A stretch of DNA of 64,000 nucleotides from the NCBI GenBank assembly GCA_035048495.1, contig CM068540.1:310001-374000 (forward strand), read 5' to 3'. The notes beneath the pieces were generated by a model. It worked only from the letters and a program-made list of their open reading frames with translations, ran no database searches and was not told the DNA's origin. Shown in pieces: positions 59,011 to 64,000 of the stretch. The number at the start of each line of letters is the position of its first letter. Within the stretch, counting starts at the first letter, position 1. The DNA is from Euptelea pleiosperma (taxonomy: Eukaryota; Streptophyta; Magnoliopsida; Ranunculales; Eupteleaceae). The translations under genes were made by a program, and so were the position numbers.

Positions 59011-61907
59011 TGATATTCGCTTAAAAGTACGTATTTTCCACTATTATCTTCTAAGCGTTATCACACTCTTCTATGTAAAACTGCTCTAATTATCTACTTT
59101 TCTACGTAAGAGTCTCTTTCATTGCGTAGAACACATTTTTCTGGACGAAATGGTATATTTGCATGCATTAAACGCATTTCTGGAAGTCTAGATATGAAGA
59201 CGTTTTGATCAAGTCTCATTATGTGTTCTTCTCTTGCAGAAAACTCAATCGGGCTATTCTCGAGACTTGCGGGCCCACGATCAACCACAGAAGCCTAATA
59301 TCAAAACTTAAAAAGCCAACATGCTATGACTAGAAGATACAGGCCAAGTACGGGTCAAGTCAGAGGATCATGGAGCCGGTCCAAAGAACCAAGAGAGATG
59401 GAGAGCCAATGACCTAGAAACGGACCAAAGCAGTCGAAGCCACATGAAATGAGGAGAAAATGATAATCTGCTCTGATGGCGAAGCCCGAGAAGAGAACAT
59501 ATTGAAAATTAGGGTTCTAGACCCTCCGCCAGTAGTTATCTCTGTAGTCTGTAGAGTTTTCTCTCTCATATCTTTTATTTCTCTCTCATCTCTCTTCATT
59601 TCCTTATACATCACCACCTGATCCTCAGATCTACTGACCTAACCTTAGAATTCTTGCCCATTGGCTCTGTCTCATCTCCCTTAGCTTTCTGACCGTTGAT
59701 CTTCCATCGGAATGTTGGATCTTCCACCGGACCGTTGGATCTCTCTAGATCCGACGATCTACCAATCTGGGTCCCAATCTAGTCACCATCCATCCGATCG
59801 TCATCAAATTGTCTGTCACATCATCTTGTGAGACGATGGACACCATCAATCCATGTGGGCCAGTAGCCGGGCCCATCATCATCGACCCGTGGCCCAACCA
59901 TTTAGTGGACCCCGAGATTTTAAAATGCTTTAAATCAATATTTAAAAATAAAAATAGGGGGTCCACTAAATGGGGAAATCCCCCAAAGAAAGGATTTAAA
60001 AAAAATTATTTTTTTTTCTTATTTTTTATTTTTGAAAAATCCCCTATTTCCATTAAAGGAAATAGGAAAGCTTTTGAAGGAGAAAAGAAGGGTTTGTTCG
60101 AACCCTCATCCCTCTCCTTTCTTCTCCTCTCTTTCCCCCAAAAACCCTTCCCCCTTCTCCTCCTTCTTCTCTCCCCCCTCTTCTCCCTTTTCTTCTTCCT
60201 TCATCTTCCTCCTTTCTTCTCCGGCAACTCCGGCAGGTGGCGCTCCTCCTCCTCCTCCTCCTCTTCTTCTTCTTCTTCTTCTTCTTCTTCTTCTTCTTCT
60301 TCTTCTTCTTCTTCTTCTTCTTCTTCTTCTTCTTCTTCTTCTTCTTTTGTGGTTCCGCCATTAGAACAAAGCAACGGTCTGCAAGAAAGCAGACCGTCAC
60401 TACCACATCCAATGATAAGTCCAACCACCATTGGAGGTGGTCCGCCTCTTTCCATAGCTGCCCACCACCATCCACCATTAACACCGGCAAGATCTTCCCA
60501 AGTTAAGGTTTCTTCTCTTTTCTCCTTCTTCTTTCCCTCCTCCTTCTTCTTCTTCTTTTTCTCCTCTCGTGGTTCTTCTTGCTACTGCGCCTGTGAGCAG
60601 CACCACAACCTACCGCCCCTGTCTTCTTCTCGCTGGAGTTGCAGACCTGCAACTCCGGCCGCCGATTGCATAATCCACACTCTGGACCGCCCCTCTCTTT
60701 TTTCCTAAACCCCTCTCCCCAGTCGATGTTTCTTTCTTCTTTCCCTCCTTCTTCTTCTTCTTCTTCTTCTTCTTTTCTTCTTCTTCTTCTTCTTCTTCTT
60801 CTTCTTCATCATCTCTTTTGCTCACCGGAGTTGCAGGTCTGCAACTCCGGCCGCCTACAACTCCGGTTGTTGCTCGGGTTCTCTCCGCCTCTCTTTTCAA
60901 CCGCCTGAGCAAACCTGCTACCACCTCAACTCGCCACCACCTATTTGCAGGGCCACAGCCCTTTCTATCGTCTTCACCATCGCCTCCCCTCACCGGAGTT
61001 GCACACCTGCAACTCCGACGACCCACTTAAAGTCAGTCAGATCTCCCTTGGCTTATCTCACTAGGACTGGTTCACTCCACCTCCTTCAATCACCGACATA
61101 CAGGTGTGCGCCTTCACACCAGGCTAGATCCCCTCCATCTTCTCAAATCGTCCAACCACCACGTGCTCCACAAGAGGGACGCCCCCCTCTTCCTTCAAAG
61201 TCTCCTTGAAGAACTGCTACCTGCTATTTCCTCCATCCTTAGTTTGCTGTGTGTTGCACCCATTGCAACACCAGCAACAACATCATCAAACCAACTCTAT
61301 CTTCACTTCACGTGAGCACCTCACCAATTCCTTCATCAAGCAAATCACCACCACTCTTGCCCAGAGCACCATGCCTTAACTTTGGGTCGAATCACTAGCT
61401 GAACCTCATATCCATCATGCACACTCCGGGTAGGTCTTCATTGGTAAGGTTTATCTCCCTTCATTCTCTTCTTTCTCTCTCTAAAATTCCCTCTTCTCTT
61501 TCTCTCTCACCTTTTATCTCTCTAGAGACATCTTTCTCTCTCTTCTTTTCATTCATTTTCTCTCTAGGAATCTTCCTATCTATCTATTTTTCCATTTTTC
61601 AATCTCTAAAAATTTATATTTTAATCATGCTTTCTAGATTAATTTTTTTTTTGTTTGATTTTTTATTGTAAGAACATATTCGATTGAATGAAGTTGATTT
61701 GAATAAAGTTGCGTGCATTCTCTGTAAGTTTTTTCATCATTTTATCTGTTCTTTATTGTGCTAATCCGGCTAATCCCGAGTGCGGATTGACATCCCACAC
61801 AAATCCCTATATAGAATCTCTGAATTTTATGGGATAATCGGATAAAATTACAAATGTGTTGGAATTAGGGTTTTCGTAACCAACGACGCGGAAAAACACT
61901 AGTTTCA
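59011..61907 (+). mobile_element. Family B solo LTR inside the captured MAP65 exon
   Basis: TGATATTCGCTTAAAAG ... CACTAGTTTCA, 2,897 bp, with identical CATAG on both sides (59006-59010, 61908-61912). It carries the tRNA-like module (about 59465-59535), the palindrome (60041-60066), a (CTT)n tract of about 95 bp at 60256-60350, hairpins at 60633-60658, 60824-60849 and 60993-61017, and the U5 end. A 299-codon Ser-rich plus-strand frame (59809-60708) and its poly-Glu/Lys mirrors are readings of the (CTT)n tract. Confidence 0.95.
60256..60350 (+). repeat. (CTT)n microsatellite
   Basis: About 30 uninterrupted TTC units lie in the transcribed part of the B LTR. A second tract is at 60748-60806. 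Confidence 0.95.
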
Positions 61908-62289
61908 CATAGACCTTCCAATGTATTGTTGCTGATGTTTGTGGCTTGTTCTAATCCCGTCTCATGCATGCTTGTATGCACTTCACTCACGATCTTCCCA
62001 AAATCAAGTCCAAGAATGCCACATAAAGAATGAACTTTGTTTACATATTTTGGAATCTTATGAAGGCGGTTAGACTACAAGCAGAAAATAATATGGTGAT
62101 CCAGGAGCGCTACCATCAAAAGTTTTGTAGGAAAGAAACAGAGAGAGGGATTAGGGTTTGTTTCGCTACCCTAAGAATGAGAGATTAAGGTTTGTTCCTC
62201 CTCAAGAGAGGGATTAGGGGTTGTTCCTCCCGAGAACTAGAGAGTCGGGATTAGGGTTTGATAAAGGAGAACGAGAAAGAGAGATGGAA

Positions 62290-62494
62290 ACAGACCTGAG
62301 AGACGCAACCCTAGTAGCTGTTGTGGTAGCAGCGGTGGTACCGGGCAGTAGTAGTAGGCAGAAATGAGACAATGATGAGTATTGAGTTGTTGCTCGTGGA
62401 AGAGAAAATGAAGAGACTGAGAGGCTTGGGAAAGAGAACGAAGAGATAATTGAGAGACGGATCGAGAATGGGTCGGGGGTATCTATAAATTATA
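62290..62494 (-). promoter_or_regulatory. Possible promoter and first exon of the Pack-CACTA transcript
   Basis: On the minus strand a TATA-like TATAATTTATA (62494-62484) is followed by a C/T-rich leader ('cgatccgtctctcaatt', 'cccaagcctctcagtctc', 'gctactagggttgcgtctc') and a donor-like CTCTCAG|GTCTG at 62296/62295. The layout is that of a plant 5' untranslated exon, just inside the subterminal repeats and upstream of all captured exons in the same direction. Transcription has not been shown. Confidence 0.4.
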
Positions 62495-62869
62495 CTACTA
62501 CAGTTTTAGCAAACGACGTAGCCTACACTCTAGAAAGGCTGAAGACTATGGTGTTTACAAAAATCGTGGTCAGTTTAGCCAAATAGTAGGCTACAAATTT
62601 GACAAACACCATAGTCATTTGTCTGTATAATTATATAGTCCTAAGCCATAGTTTTTGTTAAAACCTTAGCTTAACGGTTTCAGACTACTGTTGTAGTAAA
62701 AATGGTGGCCATTTTGAAGTCCTTTAGGCGACGTTTTTTCGGAACATAGTAGTCTTTTGTTTTTTTAAATTAATTTTTTTTAAATTAGACATTTCGACTT
62801 CGGTTTTTAATAAAATCGTAGTCTATCTATTTTTTAACAGTGTTGTCTAAACTATATTATGTAGTAGTG
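62495..62869. repeat. Right CACTA terminus and subterminal repeats
   Basis: Repeats such as 'aagactatgg', 'aaaaatcgtggtc' and 'ttttaataaaatcgtagtc' lead to the terminal GTAGTAGTG at 62861-62869, followed by CCT. Confidence 0.85.
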
Positions 62870-64000
62870 CCTCCTCTCTCCTTCATTCCCCTCTTCTTCC
62901 CTCTTCTTGTTCTGGGTTTCCTTGCTGGAGGAAGGAGAAAAACGGTAAGGGCAGGTGGGCTGACGGTTGTGGAGAGAATGGAGGAAAACGGTCAAGAGAG
63001 TGGTAGCTTGGAGAAAGAGAATGAGAGAGATCCCTTGCACTAGGGTTCGGCCAAGGTTTTAAAACGTGGGAGAATGTGGTCCCCCCTTTCTTTGGAAATA
63101 AGCCACATTAGCCTCTTTTGATGGAGATTTAATTTCTTCCCCTTTTTTACCCCAATATGCTTCCTTCTTAACAGCTATTTTTCTCCTTAATTTCCACCGC
63201 CCAACACACATCCAACAACTTTTCTATCTTTGTGCACCATATGACTCCTTGCGTGAGATCTGGACCATTCATTTGATTCATCTTATGTTTATTTAATGGT
63301 TCGCCTTCTAAACAAGATCTTTCCTTTGACAATCCAACGTATCGATCGGCATAGATTTAAAATGTCTATCCACCTTTCTTTTGGTATGCCACCAGATCTT
63401 CTTGATCCCACCTTCATCCATATGCCAAACCGTCTCTCTTTCTTGTTTGATAAAACTACTACACTTTTAAAACTAGCAATCACATCTTTCTTCTTTAACA
63501 TGGACCAACACTTTTATGAACATGTCCCATTTTGGATTGCCACCTCATATACGCTAAAAACCACCATTTCTTAGAACAACAACTTTTTTAACACATCTGG
63601 CCCCACCAACTATTTTGACTTTTCATCCACTATTTGATAACCAGTAACTGTTGGATGCTCCTATCGAACTCACGTCAATTTCTTTTTGTTTTGCAACCGT
63701 TTATCATTGTTTCTTAATCACTTGATAGCCATCGTATTGGGTTGTGATCTCATGGTTCTTTCTATCTTTTGGTGATCAACCATTCAACAATAATTCTTGG
63801 TTCACCTTTGTTGGTGTTTCATCTTGACAAGTAAATTATCATGTAGCCACTATTCAGCCCATGCGATGGTCCATATGCTTGGTTTCACCTTGTCTGTCAG
63901 CTTAGTCTGAGGCCCAGAAGCTTGCAAACATCTCATGTTGGCATACTACTCTTCTTGTTCGAGATACTCACAGTTGACCGTGGATTGATCGATCGGATCT
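62870..64000 (-). mobile_element. Reverse family B LTR, right part, runs off the window
   Basis: The sequence continues the LTR cut at 47218 (the CCT duplication, then purine/pyrimidine-biased leader, 'cactagggttcggccaagg', and U3-like sequence to the window end). U3 differs from the common B copies and is closer in style to the outer copy at 27926-33403. No gene was seen. The short plus-strand frames at 63296-63574 and 62840-63043 lack recognisable domains. Confidence 0.6.

Larger units (their letters stand above)
54986..62046 (-). pseudogene. Captured MAP65/ASE1-type microtubule bundler, four exons, split by two solo LTRs
   Basis: Minus-strand exons match the central region of plant MAP65, which cross-links antiparallel microtubules. 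Exon 1 (62046-61913, continued 59010-59002) reads LCGILGLDFGKIVSEVH...NISNNTLEGL and ends at donor GTAAGT. A B LTR (59011-61907, TSD CATAG) sits in it. Exon 2 (about 58920-58781, continued 55521-55490) reads LFELWNLMDSPVEEK...PEVIES|GHSLEIIE, with TAG where Gln is expected; an A LTR (TSD AGATT) splits it. Exon 3 (55410-55260) reads LTKLKSSRMKELVMKKR...RKAHIEP then a stop. Exon 4 (about 55173-54986) reads ELLANIEAHITKSKDEVL and RKENMDR. Stops and frameshifts abolish function. N-terminal and microtubule-binding C-terminal parts are missing. Confidence 0.85.
47219..62869 (-). mobile_element. CACTA transposon carrying several captured gene fragments (Pack-CACTA)
   Basis: The left end is CACTACTACAAAAG and the right end is the complement of CACTACTACATAATA. 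The 3-bp duplication CCT flanks it (47216-47218, 62870-62872), and the reverse B LTR continues on both sides. Dense subterminal repeats with ACTACGGTTTT / AAAACCGTAGTC words occupy about 47225-47640 and 62490-62860, a hallmark of CACTA (En/Spm) elements. Removing three later LTR insertions (50042-53186, 55522-58780, 59011-61907) leaves about 6.3 kb. No transposase (TNPD/TNPA-like) was seen. Instead there are exon-intron pieces of MAP65, diacylglycerol kinase, kinesin-4 and a CCR-like reductase, all on the minus strand. Confidence 0.9.

Noticed and set aside
59809..60708. 299-codon open frame with long Ser run, and opposing poly-Glu / poly-Lys frames
   Set aside because: They are readings of a (CTT)n microsatellite and its complement. 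There is no domain outside the repeat.

Overview
The window is plant nuclear DNA made almost entirely of transposable elements. I find no intact host gene. Evidence for a flowering plant: Ty1/copia and Ty3/gypsy-type LTR sequences with a tRNA-Met-type primer site and a TGGCGYCGTTGCCG-type primer site; a CACTA transposon; hAT-like and foldback MITEs; and damaged, intron-containing fragments of plant genes (TOPLESS-type corepressor, MAP65, kinesin-4/FRA1 type, membrane-anchored diacylglycerol kinase, cinnamoyl-CoA-reductase-like). I cannot name the species.

Three LTR families explain most of the layout. Family A (about 3.1-3.3 kb, TGTAATACC...GTGACA) and family B (about 2.4-3.1 kb, TGATATTCGC...TAGTTTCA) occur mostly as solo LTRs. 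Family C (about 1.5 kb, TGTAAGGAA...) is a copia LTR. Exact 5-bp target-site duplications (TSDs) fix the ends of nine insertions: AGATT, AAAAT, CAAGT, ATTTG, CCTAC, AAGCA, ATTAT, GTAGC and CATAG. They show who inserted into whom.

Region by region. 1-3659: end of a B LTR, then an A solo LTR. 3660-11000: a MITE field with two hAT-like elements, a second foldback family and about seven copies of a long-inverted-repeat family, two of them split by another MITE. 11000-14640: LTR fragments, then a decayed TOPLESS-like gene fragment. 15009-18945: a MITE, then a reverse B-type LTR split by a B solo LTR. 18946-23290: part of a copia element on the minus strand (purine tract, gag with zinc knuckle, PBS, 5' LTR). 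23291-25690: diverged LTR pieces. 25695-45980: a gypsy-type element without recognisable pol (5' LTR end, PBS, leader, gag-like frame, polypurine tract, 3' LTR), swollen by a B solo LTR nested in a B solo LTR, a C solo LTR holding a B solo LTR, and an A solo LTR. 45981-64000: a reverse B LTR running off the window and split by a 15.65-kb CACTA element.

The CACTA element (47219-62869, TSD CCT) is the most striking object. Without three later LTR insertions it is about 6.3 kb. It shows no transposase but carries, all on the minus strand, exon-intron fragments of at least four unrelated genes behind a possible TATA box and first exon. It is a multi-gene Pack-CACTA that was later broken up by solo LTRs. 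Other structural signals are a covarying hairpin in the B LTRs, a perfect 26-bp palindrome next to the TATA box, a tRNA-like module in the LTR, and a 431-bp duplication of an LTR promoter.
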